A stretch of DNA of 64,000 bases. Source: Phytoseiulus persimilis (taxonomy: Eukaryota; Arthropoda; Arachnida; Mesostigmata; Phytoseiidae). Positions 1 through 11,045 of this stretch are shown here, in pieces. The stretch is from NCBI GenBank assembly GCA_037576195.1, contig CM075103.1, positions 28,852,723 to 28,916,722 of the forward strand. The letters are read 5' to 3'. Each line of letters begins with the position of its first letter. Positions within the stretch are counted from its first letter, which is position 1. The notes under the pieces are model-generated. The model did no database searches. It worked only from the letters and a program-made list of their open reading frames with translations, and was not told the origin of the DNA. Made by a program: the position numbers and the translations under genes.

Positions 1-193
1 CTCTGTGTTCGCCCAAAACACCGAAGCCGATAACGCCTTCCAATGTATAATGCAACACAACAAAGGAAACGTCCAGCGCAGCCACCGACCGTGTTCCCTC
101 GTTCGTCCCCATGTTCAGAAATATCGTTCATGGGCTGCCAGGAATGGTCGACGGCACGAGGATTACTGTGATGATGAGGACTTTGAAATCGTT

Positions 194-423
194 TGGATAT
201 TCAGTCTTTGTTTTCCGGCTCAACCTCTCAGCCAGCCCTCAGAAGTGTCCTGGGATCACCTTTCGGTATTGCTTCAGTAACACTCCCTATCGCCTCGCAA
301 ATCCCATTGCGGGCGGTGGGCTTGGGTCTCAAGATGGTTCAGATTTAATTCTGATACAAATTAAATCCTTTTTTTACCACACAAGAAATTTTTTGTTGTC
401 GGCCGGGGATGGATATTCAGTCT
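194..423 (-). mobile_element. SINE copy 1 (5'-truncated, tRNA-derived family)
   Basis: The element body lies at 208-409 and matches three other copies in this window (16.4, 31.5 and 37.8 kb) read on the opposite strand. It is flanked by a perfect 14-bp direct repeat, TGGATATTCAGTCT, at 194-207 and 410-423, which I read as the target-site duplication. The copy stops inside the B-box end of the tRNA-like head, so it is 5'-truncated and probably cannot be transcribed from its own promoter. Family membership and duplication are seen directly; mobilisation by a LINE is inferred from the general biology of SINEs. Confidence 0.85.
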
Positions 424-3400
424 AGTAGGCAGCGCAACGACTTTTGTCCATGCTCTCAGAAGCATGCGCAGAGCTAATGTGATCGATGGAGAAACTTCTC
501 GACCGAACAGGAGAGTAATCCCTCTGTAAATACTCGTGACGGAATTCGATCGCCAATGACTCAATCGTACCGTTCTCGGTGACTGAGTTCCATTGTTTTG
601 ATTCATACGTGTTCGCCGAGCGCGGTAATGCTTTCCACATCAGTGGCACCACTGCGGCTCGCCGCGCCTGGCTATGGGCGCACATCAGCCAGTGCGATCA
701 CGTTCCTCTGTCGGTATATGGTTCAAGACATACCGAGGCCCAGACAGAGTGCAGCACCGATCCATGTGACGAAAATCGGAGTCCCGCCGCAGCAAACTCT
801 ACCTGCTAGTCAGAAGATATCGGGGGTCTGAGATTCTCAAATGAGTTCCGGGGAGCGTCTCTCACGTTTTCACGAACTATTCCAGGGAACTTCGCCGCGA
901 GCACCTCACTCGCTGACAGGCAACATCGCTCGATTGCAGAAGATGCAAATCGAGGGCGTCATCAGAAATTTGTGTCACTCGCAATGTGTTAACAATAATG
1001 TCGCGGACCGGGGTCCCGATATAAAATGCCTTCGGGCAGCCAGTCCTTGGCAGCCTGCTCGTAGCCGTCTGGGCTAGTTCAGGTGACATCGATTGCTTGT
1101 AAGGGACTTCCTGGGCGAAAATTCTGCATCCGACTCGTTCTTCGAAGACATCCATGAAATCTCGATCCAACAATCATGGCTAACGAATCAAAATCGTGTG
1201 TTTCAGTGGTAGGTACTTCTTCGCATGGGACTGTCTTCGGAAAGCTTGGTAGCACGGCATCGGCTCCTGCCCAAAGGATCTGCCCGAAATGATCTTTCTT
1301 TCACGATGATCGGGGTCAGAGCTCAGGTCATATCAACCCCAGGATCTACCTCGCTCTTGGAACCTGCCTCTCCTTTGACAATTCTGATCCCAAAGGAAAT
1401 CCTGTTATGAACTTCGTTTCCCTAAATAAAAAATGGGAGAGGGGGTGAATCCGTTCCGGAGGCCTCGTGCATCCCTTCCCTGGCACCTCTCAAAAACAGC
1501 GCACAGACTCGTCAGAGTCCTGTCATCCAAGGAACGCCATGCACGTGATATTTTTCGACTCCCATCGTTCAAGGAGCCACCCTTGGTGAGCCTCTGTGCG
1601 ACGTTACCCCCAACGAAGTCGGCTGTTTTCTCAACCTTCGGGACGACAAGTGTAATCGTTAACTCCGCTCCCTGTGGGTTTTCTCCAGATCTCCTCGAAG
1701 GAATTCCGAAATATCCTCAGAATCTCAATTCGGGCTCTGGAATGTTCCCGAACTTCTCGAAGAACTGTCTCGCGAACCCCGGAGCTTCACTCGACGTATT
1801 CAACGCAGAAGGAACTCGAGCCTTCAGAGGTGAATCACGGATTCCCGACTTCCTGTCACGACCTTGGTCACGCAGGGTATTACAGCGTCCTGGCCCTGTG
1901 GTCTCCGCTCCAGCGGACTGCCAACCCAAAATTGGAGTCACGAAGGAACGTCGTAAATCCTTTTAACCGACCTGAGCTGCGAGGTTCAAGAGCGAGTCGA
2001 GTTCAAATCGGTACACCGGTGCTTGGACTCGACGTGAATCGAGTCCACGTTTAACGTGTCGAGACGCGAATGATTCTTTCAGCGCAGCATACTCGATGCT
2101 GATAACGGTGAAAGACGTATAGGCCGGCTGATTTTGATCAATTGAATTTCAGGAGATGATTAAAAGTGGCTCGCTCTCTCCGAAACATTGTACATCTACC
2201 CATGTAAGGATGCCGACAAGTATAATGGATCTAAGCGACGTCGATCGGGCAGCAGGCCGCGTTCCAAAAACATACATCGTACATTTTCGTCAGTGGTCGA
2301 CGTCTTCGTAGTCGCCGTCGAGAGGAACGCAGTGAGCCTTCCCGAGGCTTCCCTCACCCAGGATTCGAACCCTCTCCGAACGACGTGTCGTCCTGTTCGA
2401 GCACCGTGCGGCTTCCTCAGCTGCTCTGTTCAAAGTGAGCTCGGAGACGTGCGGTGCGAACGCGGCTTATCTGAGTGCTGGATTTGTTTCATGAGTTTGG
2501 GATTTCAAAACTTCGGCTAAAGCCTTGAGATTGAGGTAAGGGCATGACAGCTTCTTCGTGTAGCTTGGATTCTCGCCGGCCTCCTCTTCCAGGGGTTGGC
2601 CTATGGGGCTTGTCCAGTTTTTCGAATTTCCTCGTTGCCGCCGAACGACAGGCGACCCGAGCCACGAGGGAACGAATGGGGGGTTCCCACCCGCAGGTCC
2701 TCTAGTGCGGAAAAAATCACTGTTTTCGCGTCGGTTCTCTGGAAATTCGTAGCTTGTTAGGACCCGCGAGGGAAAATCCCGAAGTTTCGGGCTCTCTGAT
2801 TCATCCAGAGGGATCAGAAAGTCGTTTTGGTTCGGGTTTCGCCATTGCTGATTCTCCCAAATGAAGCCATGGGAGCTTGCGAGGACATCCGTGCGCGACG
2901 TAGGCGGGAATAAATTACACGAGGTCGAGGCACCAGTTGGACTCTGAAAGAGATCAGTGAAAAGGAAAACTGGGCGCGAAAGCTAATCAACGAGGCCGAG
3001 TACCTTCCACGAATACCAAATCAGAGAGGGCCGTATAGTTCGAGACTGGCCGGAACTCCGCAGGAGCGGACCAGGATACGATAGAACAAAGAAGAAACGA
3101 TGTGGACCCATTGAGTTCAATGAAAAGGTATCCAAGGTGGGGGAGGCTCCCTCCGAGTGACCGAGATTCGTCTACCCTCACAACACGGTCCGGAGCAGGC
3201 CCGTTTGGTCGTACTGCAGTCGCTTTGTTCACATGTTCATGGCTCTCTGCCGCCGGAGCTTGAGTACTGGCGTTTCCATCCAGCTGTGAAAACTGCGGCG
3301 CGCCTCCGCGGCTTCGAAGTTCAGAGCGGAGCTCACTCTGACGAGACGAGGCATCGATTCGTGAGCGGAGTTCGTTCGACGAGGCGGCTGAAAGATTGCT

Positions 3401-6400
3401 ATACGTTTAAGAACGGCGCCGAACGCTCTCGACGACACGCGTTTTGCGAAACGAGGAGACGGGGACAGAACTTGACAGATGAGCTGATTGCTGCAGAACG
3501 AATTCGCGCCCTTCTACCGAGTTCGAGGCGGAATATGATGTTTTGACCGAGTGGTATCGCGAGGAAGACCGAAACTCAGGAGTCCCTGAGCGCGAAGTCT
3601 GTCGACGGGAATCTCGCACCGAGAACGGTTCCCAAGGATCCGCCTACTCGCTGTGGAGGGTCAACGACAACGACTTTATGCCTGCGTTTCATGAAATATT
3701 CACTCTCCATGGAGGGAGGAACCCACCTGAATTGCGTCGCGAAGCCGCTGTGATTTCGGAAACGTTAAACTCCATGCACGCGCGTTGCCAGGAAACGACC
3801 CGAGCACCTGAGGTAGAAACACTCATATCGAATGTTTTGCTATTCCGGGTCTACTCTCCATGAATATCAGGGTCTCTCGCTTCGCATTGGGAGCATCGGA
3901 GGGAAACAAACTTCAGAAAACTCCACCAGAGCTCTCAAAGATCAAACGAGCGCGGTGCGGTGGAGCTCAAAGTGCTCAAGTAAGCCTTGTCCCAGGAGCG
4001 ACTACGATGTCGTAAAAACTCGATCCAAGAACCGAGCCTCTATTTCTGTCCTCTTCCAGGGTAGCAACCAGCGTTTGCCAACTCAACTCACTCAAAACTC
4101 CGGAGGGTTTCCAATATGCGGGAATTTTAGGAGTCGGACAGAGGCTTCCCGTCGTTTCAGTCCGCATCGGAGGGATCACCGGACCACGGCTACTCCGTGA
4201 GTGATCCCCTAGGCATCGAAACCGTTCTTCAGGAGCTGCCCTTTTATTGGAGAATGTTATACTTCTGTGAATTCCTATGGTTTAATGGCGTGCCCGTCTG
4301 TTTCGATAACCCCATTGAAGGCTGCCGCTCTGTTTGGGAGTGTCCGTATATCAAAGACATCATCAAATCAAGCAAGAAACCAACTTGTCGGACTCAAAGG
4401 TGCCGCGGATTTCGAGCGGGAATTTCCACCGAACGAGGTCGACGCTTTCGGAACTTGTTTTCCGACATCTCTACCACTCTGAAGTCGAGAGCGGAAGAAA
4501 CCACTGTCGAGGAGGCCAGCTTGACGGTTCGAAAATCACACGTCGTCCGAGGAAAGCCCATTCCGTCCGAGTGTGCCTGAACAGCGAGCGCAAAACACAC
4601 AAGACCCTCGCTTCGACACAGCTCGATTTGCGGAACACCTGACACCGGGTTGCCAGCGCGTATTCTCGATTGCGGCGTTTGTGATATTGTCCCGCGGAAG
4701 TTGTTTCGCGGGGGTTTTGAGCAGCTTCTCTGCTCTGTTCCCGTTGCTCTCCGTTGATTCCCCCTCTCTGCTTCCCATTGGATGTACGAGAAACCGTTTT
4801 CAAACGGAACGCAGACTGGTCTGGTGTACAGATAACGAGACGGACCTTTTTCCGAACGAAAGCGCGTACCTAGTCCCGCCGTGGAAAATGTCAAGATGAG
4901 AAATAGAGGTCTGCGGGGTTGAGATAAGAACTTTATATTTTTCTTTTTTACGCTTCTCCCGCTTGGCCACTCCCGAGGCCCTCTCCCGCTTCACCGTCGT
5001 TCTTCCATCCCGATAAAAGTCTCGGAGAGGACTTCAATCTTTTTGAAGGAGACGTTGCCGTGAGTCCTCGGCGTTCGTTATTTTTCTTTCCGTGTCTCGG
5101 TCATGTCGTTTGAGTTTCCACATCGCCTTCATTTGTGCCTCCGAGTGTTATTTCTGCGATATCTTTTGTTTCGTCCTCTCCGGGTTTCCTGAAGGGCCCT
5201 TGCGTTCCGAAGTTCCCATGCACCGACCTCCTGCTTCTTGGCCCGCCGTCCCCCCTCCGGACCTCCTCTTGCCAAACGAAGGAGACAAGAGAACAGGGCA
5301 CACAGCAGCGCTTCCGTCGAGCGCGGGCCTCTTCCCGTTCGGACGTTTGTATTTCTTCGTCTTGACCGCCTCCGATCATCCCACGGAGTAAAGCTGCCGA
5401 CATCAGCAGCTGGGGAACTCCAATTGTCGCTCACTGTAACTCGATTTGTCGCGGCTGATTTCACGAGGTTCTCCGTTTCGCAGTCAAACACTCGGGATTT
5501 CTCCAATGAGGGGAGAGAACGAACGCCGTAGCTTTGAATCAGATGACCTGGTGAAGGACGTGACCGGGTTCGCTCTCGACGACGAAGGATGGACACTGGG
5601 GGAAGGGAGAAATGGAACGATCAAGTCAAGAAGGAGTGTGGATGGGAGGAATTTGCGAATCGGGGTCGAGCATCGACCCAAGTAGAGATGTTGTCAATGT
5701 GCGAGATAGCGGGAAAACCTCGGACCCCGCATTCTGGATGTGCGCCATCGGTACGGAGCGCTCGGGTTATCCCTATCACACGAAGAGCCGCTTCCGAGTG
5801 CCGCGAGGTATTTTCTCGATTTTTTTTTGTATGGGAAGAACATTCTGTCGACGCAAATTATGAGCTTCAGGGTGCCGCGTGCCTTTGACAGTTTTGCTTC
5901 GCGCATCAGAGCGTTCAAGAGGCCTTGGAGACGCGGGCGGGAAAGGACGAGCAGGAATATACGGATCGCGTCGCTGGTCGAGCGGCTGCGAAGCGCAAGC
6001 GAACGAGCAAGAAGACTGCCACTGGCGGGTCATACTCGAGGAACTCAATTTTCTGCTCTATAATTTTTTGCTGGCCCTCATGAGCCCCTGATAGCCACAG
6101 AGGTTCCCCGTATGGCCGACATCTTGGAGCACTTGGGAGTTTTGATGACGGCCGAAACTGCTCCGGTTCGAAACGAGTTCCAGCTGAGGAGCTTTTCAGG
6201 GAAGTACCTCGAATGTTCTCGAGAATGTACTCTGGGATATAGTTTTTGCTTTCTGTTGTCCCGTCACCATCAGGAGGAACCCGGCTCTGGACATCTGGAG
6301 CTGTGCAGGGATCAGAGAGAGAGAGGCAGAAAATAAGGTTTCAAGAGGAGTAGACCGAGCGACGAAGAGGGAATCGTAGCTCCAAGAGATCCGCGGGTGG

Positions 6401-8093
6401 AGTTCGCCGGTTGCGTCGCCAGGAGCAGGGACAGGGGGCGACCGGCGAGGAATGACCCAAATTCAACTATGATGATCAAGCTGTAAATCGGATGATCCCG
6501 TCTTTCTCCGCTGGATCGTCGAAAATCCATTCCAGCAGAGCCAGCGCCCTCCCCAGCCCGACCACGAGGACGGTTCGGGCGATCGCATTACGTCTGGCGA
6601 ACTGACGTTGGAGAATCCTCCCGGATCCGTCTGCTCCCGGGAGCTCTAGAACTCGACGAAAACTCACCGCGTACTCAACGTCTCCATCCGGGAGGAATCC
6701 AGGAGTTCAAGCAGGCAGGATCGACAACATCATGACGAAGGAGCACCTCAGAAGCGAGGTGACTCCACCCGGTCCTAAATTCACGATTGTGTCCTGGGTT
6801 GTTAGTGAGAAGCCTGTTTAACTTTGGAGTATGTGGATCCTGGACGCATCGCGGAACCTTTTATTTTCATGTGGATTTGCCCGAGCCAGTCTGTGAGTGG
6901 TGACGAGTGCGCTGAACAAGCATTCCAGAGGAACGTCGGAACGAGAAGCTCCAGAGATCGACGGGATCGGATGGATAGACTCGGAGTTCCTATTGCGACG
7001 GAGAGACTTTCTCTCAGGAGACAGGAAACATCGGAAGCCTTGTTATCAACGAGCCTCTGGTGCATTACGAGCCGATAGTCAGCCTTGAGACAGGACGCAT
7101 CAATGTGGAAGGAGGGAAATTATGAGAGAGCGGCTCTGACAGAAAACAGGCACACAGGAAATGTAGGGGCGTGAGCGTTCCTCTGATTACCTTACTTCGC
7201 TTCTACCGCTGGCTGGCGGGTCGGTTCCTGTAGTCGGCCCGGCCATGGTGAAGCAGTAAGCCAAAAACTTCATTTATTGCAGTCCGCCGAGCACTGCAAC
7301 TACTACAAGTCAATCTGACAGTGCCTAAAAGCCGCGCGAACCGAACCCGGGTCTGCATCGTGAATTCCAGGCATAGATCGCTCTTCCGGAAAGATTTACG
7401 AAGAACACTTTGCCAGCGTGGCCCGATGCAGAGCATTAAGACTCGCCTGCATTCGGTTGTTGAGGAATCTCATTTTTCACTGATCGGCCCGGCCCCGAGC
7501 GGGACCAGAGACCGGAACGCTACACTCCGGCATCAGCCCGAACGAAGCAACCGATTCAACCCTACATGGCTCTTGGCGGAGGGGCGACCGTTCGGCTCGA
7601 GCTGACCACGACAGACTCCACTGCCTCGAATTTTCGGCCTGAGCAGCTCCGGCTTTGGATGACCCCGTTCACAGCATCCCTCCAGCTGAGCGAGTCGGTG
7701 CTTGCAGCAGCAACTTCCTCCGACCAAGTTCGTGAGTCTCGAGGAGCGTAGCGAGTTCTCGAAAAGGAACTTCACTGTTCGGCCGTCGGGAGACCCGTGT
7801 ACGGCAAACGCCCGAGGCGTTCGATCCACCCGATGGCTTGGATTCCCGAGTGAAGGATAAAGGTTCGGAGGTCTCCGTGAGGTCCCCGCTGTATGGGTTG
7901 TCTTCGAGTTCATTGTTTCCGTTCGGGATAGCACGGAGCTCAGAATTGAACGAGATGAAGTATTCGTGTTCTTCGAGTTTCCGTTCGATCCATTGGTCGC
8001 GGCAAGGCTACAGGGGCGCTTCGAGAGATTTCCGTTACAGAGCTCTAGCCCGTCGGCGGGGCCTCCGAAGTTTCTGCGAGTGGATAGCATGAG
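424..8093. other. No gene assigned
   Basis: No recognisable protein family, RNA gene or complete mobile element was found. Many overlapping open frames exist on both strands because the sequence is rich in CGA/TCG and poor in stop codons, so openness alone means little. The most protein-like frame is 3543-3863 (+), 106 codons, acidic/basic mixed and ending in TGA, with no domain that I recognise. A 177-codon frame at 1433-1966 (+) is also unassigned. Short exons of intron-containing genes may be hidden here. Confidence 0.5.
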
Positions 8094-8873
8094 ATGGGTT
8101 CAAGCTGGCAGCTCCCAACTGGACCTTGCCCGTCGGATCCGATGGATCTGGGGAAAAGCTCCGTTCCTCTCTTCAGCAGGGAGCTCTGGGAGGATCGACG
8201 GAAACATGTCCGGCGTTTGTCCGACCAAATCTCCACGAGGGAAAGAAGACGGGACGAGTTGGGATCCGGGTCAGGTTCGACAGGAAAATTCAATAAACGT
8301 TGGAGCGGGAACGTTTGTTTTCCTCTTCGGGTGAAACGCGGGCGTCGTTTGAAACCTACAATCGCTGCAGCCCAAACTCCGCAGCTCTTTTCTGTTCCTC
8401 CGTCTGTTCTTCTCCTATCGTTTGAGGGTGTACTCAAAGAGACACAACATCAGCTCCACTACACTTCGCAGACGAGCAAAAGCAGTTTTTCCCTCGCAAA
8501 TACACTCCGACAAGAGATTTCAACCTGCCGCCGCGCCTACGCCGGAGCTCGTCCCAAGTGTGTTCATCCGCGCATTCTTCGACGACTCTTGCCGCCCGTT
8601 CTCTCTATCGAGACCTTCCTATTGCACTCCAGGGCCCGGAATCTACAGGGGCCGACGCTGGCAGTTACTACGCAACATATCCAGAGAATATCGAAACATT
8701 CGGTCAGAACTTTCACCGTTGGCCGTACAGAATCACCATGTCTGTCCCGCTATCCAGCCGCAGAGCCGGCTATCCCATGTTTACTCGTTTGTTTGCGGAT
8801 ACTCGCGTCGGTGATGAGGGAGAGGGGGGGGGGGGTTATGTTTGCGCCAACCCATGAGCGTTTCTCCTTGTAA
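8094..8873 (+). CDS. Unassigned 259-codon ORF
   Basis: An ATG-started frame of 259 codons, long for chance at about 50% GC. The first third is charged (an Arg-rich stretch around residues 35-55, then a Gly/Ser run); the rest is Ser/Arg/Leu-rich with no domain I recognise. The frame runs through the G-homopolymer at 8824-8835, where it encodes Gly-Gly-Gly, so any indel in that run would change its end. An overlapping frame at 8558-8857 looks equally protein-like, so the true coding frame, if any, is uncertain. No splice site was chosen. Confidence 0.22.
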   Translation: MGSSWQLPTGPCPSDPMDLGKSSVPLFSRELWEDRRKHVRRLSDQISTRERRRDELGSGSGSTGKFNKRWSGNVCFPLRVKRGRRLKPTIAAAQTPQLFSVPPSVLLLSFEGVLKETQHQLHYTSQTSKSSFSLANTLRQEISTCRRAYAGARPKCVHPRILRRLLPPVLSIETFLLHSRARNLQGPTLAVTTQHIQRISKHSVRTFTVGRTESPCLSRYPAAEPAIPCLLVCLRILASVMRERGGGVMFAPTHERFSL

Positions 8874-9364
8874 AGGATAGCTGTTCATGTATCGTGTGTC
8901 TGGGTCTCACGGAGTTTCTTTCGCCAACCTGGCTACGTCCTCATTTCCCAGCTGATGGAGGAACTCAGATATGGTGGACCGACTCAGCTGCGGAGCGGGA
9001 GTGAAGGCCGAAACTATATTGACGAAGACATGATGTGGTTCACATCGAATGTCAGCCCCTGTTTTCAGATCGAGAGTTCCGCAAAATCTTGCACATTGAT
9101 TGAGCCGCACTTTTCATCAAATACTTCATTTTAAAGAAAGAGATCGATAATCGTAAAACATAGAAACGGGGGAGGGAGAGGGGGGGGGGGTTGAGCACTC
9201 CGAACACGGAACCACTTTTACCAGACCAGATTTGGAGAGCTCACGTGGTGCAGAAACCGGGTCTGCATACACGCAACTTCATCGGGGACGAAAAAAATGA
9301 CAGACGAGTTCACTGATGATAACAAGAGGGGAAGCTACTTACTGGATCCATAGGGGGGGGGGGG
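8824..9364. repeat. Three G-homopolymer runs within 540 bp
   Basis: Runs of 12 G (8824-8835), 11 G (9180-9190) and 12 G (9353-9364). The first two are preceded by GA-rich sequence. The third, read on the minus strand, falls inside an open frame as a Pro stretch next to a strong splice donor. Such runs are prone to length error in sequencing and to slippage in vivo. Confidence 0.95.
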
Positions 9365-9797
9365 CATTGCTGCCAACTCGGAAACGCTTCTGTAGTAGCC
9401 GATGAATTTATCCGTAGGAGCAGTCCGTCACTAATCATTCGAACGCGCTCCCCGTCAAGGGAAAGATCTGATTTCTGAGGGTCAGAGGAACCTGTGTCTG
9501 GTTCACCGAACACAAAAGTGTCAATTAGGTGACGATGTTCGAAAGCAGTTCCGAAGATTCTGAGCTGCAAACGTGCTCCCAGATCATTCGAAGAGCGAGG
9601 AACCTCGCGGGGTTCTTGAACAATTGGCGCGAGCGGAACTGATGTTTGCAACACTGTTCCATGATGGGGACCGAGGCCAATCGACTTGCGTAGAACTCGA
9701 ATCACCCACGATCGATTTCCAGTGTCGCAAATTAGAGACTCCGGATTGTCATCCGGACTCAAACTCGCGGTCCATCGAAAACAGCCAAGATTTTCTC
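9343..9797 (-). CDS. Candidate internal exon, unassigned
   Basis: A minus-strand frame stays open from just after a TAA near 9800 down to 9343, where it meets a near-consensus donor, CCA|GTAAGTAG. The last third (residues such as GERVRMISDGLLLRINSS) has the alternating hydrophobic pattern of a beta-sandwich, loosely like an Ig-type domain, but the resemblance is too weak to name a family. The frame passes through the C12/G12 run as PPPP just before the donor. The upstream boundary is unknown. The donor is the only strong evidence that this is a real exon. Confidence 0.25.
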
Positions 9798-10370
9798 GTT
9801 AGCAGTTCCCGGAAAGAGTAACGGATCTCTCTAATTGAGGTAGGCGAGCATACCTACCACGTAAGAACGCTGAAAACTGCACGCATCCGAGCGTTGGAAG
9901 TTTTTCAGTCAGAGAGGGTCGGCGAGGCGGAAACTCTCGGGCCCACTCGGCCCGTTCCAGCCGGGAAGATTCACATGAATCCGAGTTCTCGACGTCCTGT
10001 TAGAGCGTTTTGAAATGTGCTCTGGTGTTCGAGCTCCGGATCAAGAGCCCTGCCGAGCTCCTATCTGGCGATATTGAGTTTTTTTCAATCGAGAAGCAGC
10101 TGTGAGAGTGATCGAGACGAATCGGAACATAACGAGCGGCGATGACAACAACCGGGAACGTCGGGTTCCGGGAAGTCAGTTACTCTCATCTGGTTTGAAT
10201 GAGCCGGCATTGCTCTACGGAATCGAGGTGTAGACGTTCGGCTGACGTTTGGGTCGAGTAGAGTTCGGTCCGACCGTCGCTTCTTGTGTGTCATTCTAAA
10301 ACCGATTTCCCCTTTCCTGTTTCCAGGCCTCATCCTTCCACTATGCGCAGCATAACTCCATGAGGCAAAG

Positions 10371-11045
10371 ATGCGTTTCGCTGGGAAAATCTACAGCCCA
10401 GTCCCCACTGAGCCGACGTTGCCTTCAGACTGCACTGCTAACCCGAGCTTGTGGGCCAATGTTTGGAATTTGCAAGCTCTCGAGAAGAGACACAGCTCGC
10501 AGCCGATCAACGACTCACCCTCCCCCGTGGAATCCGTCGTCAGCAACAATAACCACTTAACGAATCACTACTACTACAACAGCACCAACAACCGCGGTCT
10601 CAGCAATAACAACGTGATTATGAGGTCGTTCGACACCACACCCCGGCTCCTCGGGGGCGGCCGTCGAGCTGTCCTTCAGAAATCGATCAGCGTGGACTCA
10701 AAGATCACGTCACAGCGAATCATGCTGTTGCCTTCCTGTCCGCCCGAAACCAGGCGCAGCCCATCGTCTCCTGCGGCCATCGAGGAATTCCCGATGTCCG
10801 TCCAAACGCCAAGCTGCAAGCCGAGATCGCTTGAATGTCACTTCGACGTGACTCGACGTGGCACTCGGACTGTTGTCAAAAGTGTATCGTTCGACGATCC
10901 AGCGAAAAATATCGAACCCCGATCTCACCGAACGAGTAACAACGCTCCGAACTCCAACGTAGTTTTCAACGGAACCTACCCCATTGACATGCCGGTGACA
11001 GTGGATGCCGGGTCGCGATTTTCGGCACCGACAACCCCGTACTGA
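10371..11045 (+). CDS. Asn-rich hypothetical protein, probable terminal exon
   Basis: An ATG-started frame of 224 codons ends at TGA 11043-11045. Residues about 55-85 are an Asn/Tyr/Ser-rich low-complexity run, followed by short Ser-containing motifs (KSISVDSK, VKSVSFDD) of the kind seen as phosphorylation sites in cytoplasmic regulatory proteins; no named domain is visible. A pyrimidine tract and a strong acceptor, TTTCCAG|G, lie at 10326. Read from that acceptor, the frame of this ORF meets a TAA at 10353, while the neighbouring frame stays open for 76 codons. So either translation starts at the ATG here, or a one-base indel separates the acceptor from the long frame. No signal peptide or membrane segment is seen. 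Confidence 0.45.
   Translation: MRFAGKIYSPVPTEPTLPSDCTANPSLWANVWNLQALEKRHSSQPINDSPSPVESVVSNNNHLTNHYYYNSTNNRGLSNNNVIMRSFDTTPRLLGGGRRAVLQKSISVDSKITSQRIMLLPSCPPETRRSPSSPAAIEEFPMSVQTPSCKPRSLECHFDVTRRGTRTVVKSVSFDDPAKNIEPRSHRTSNNAPNSNVVFNGTYPIDMPVTVDAGSRFSAPTTPY

Noticed and set aside
1433-1966. 177-codon plus ORF
   Set aside because: No family match, no splice sites, and an opposite-strand frame of similar quality; left unassigned.
2340-2385. B-box-like GGGTTCGAATCC (minus strand)
   Set aside because: The bases around it do not form a T stem, and no A box lies at a suitable distance.
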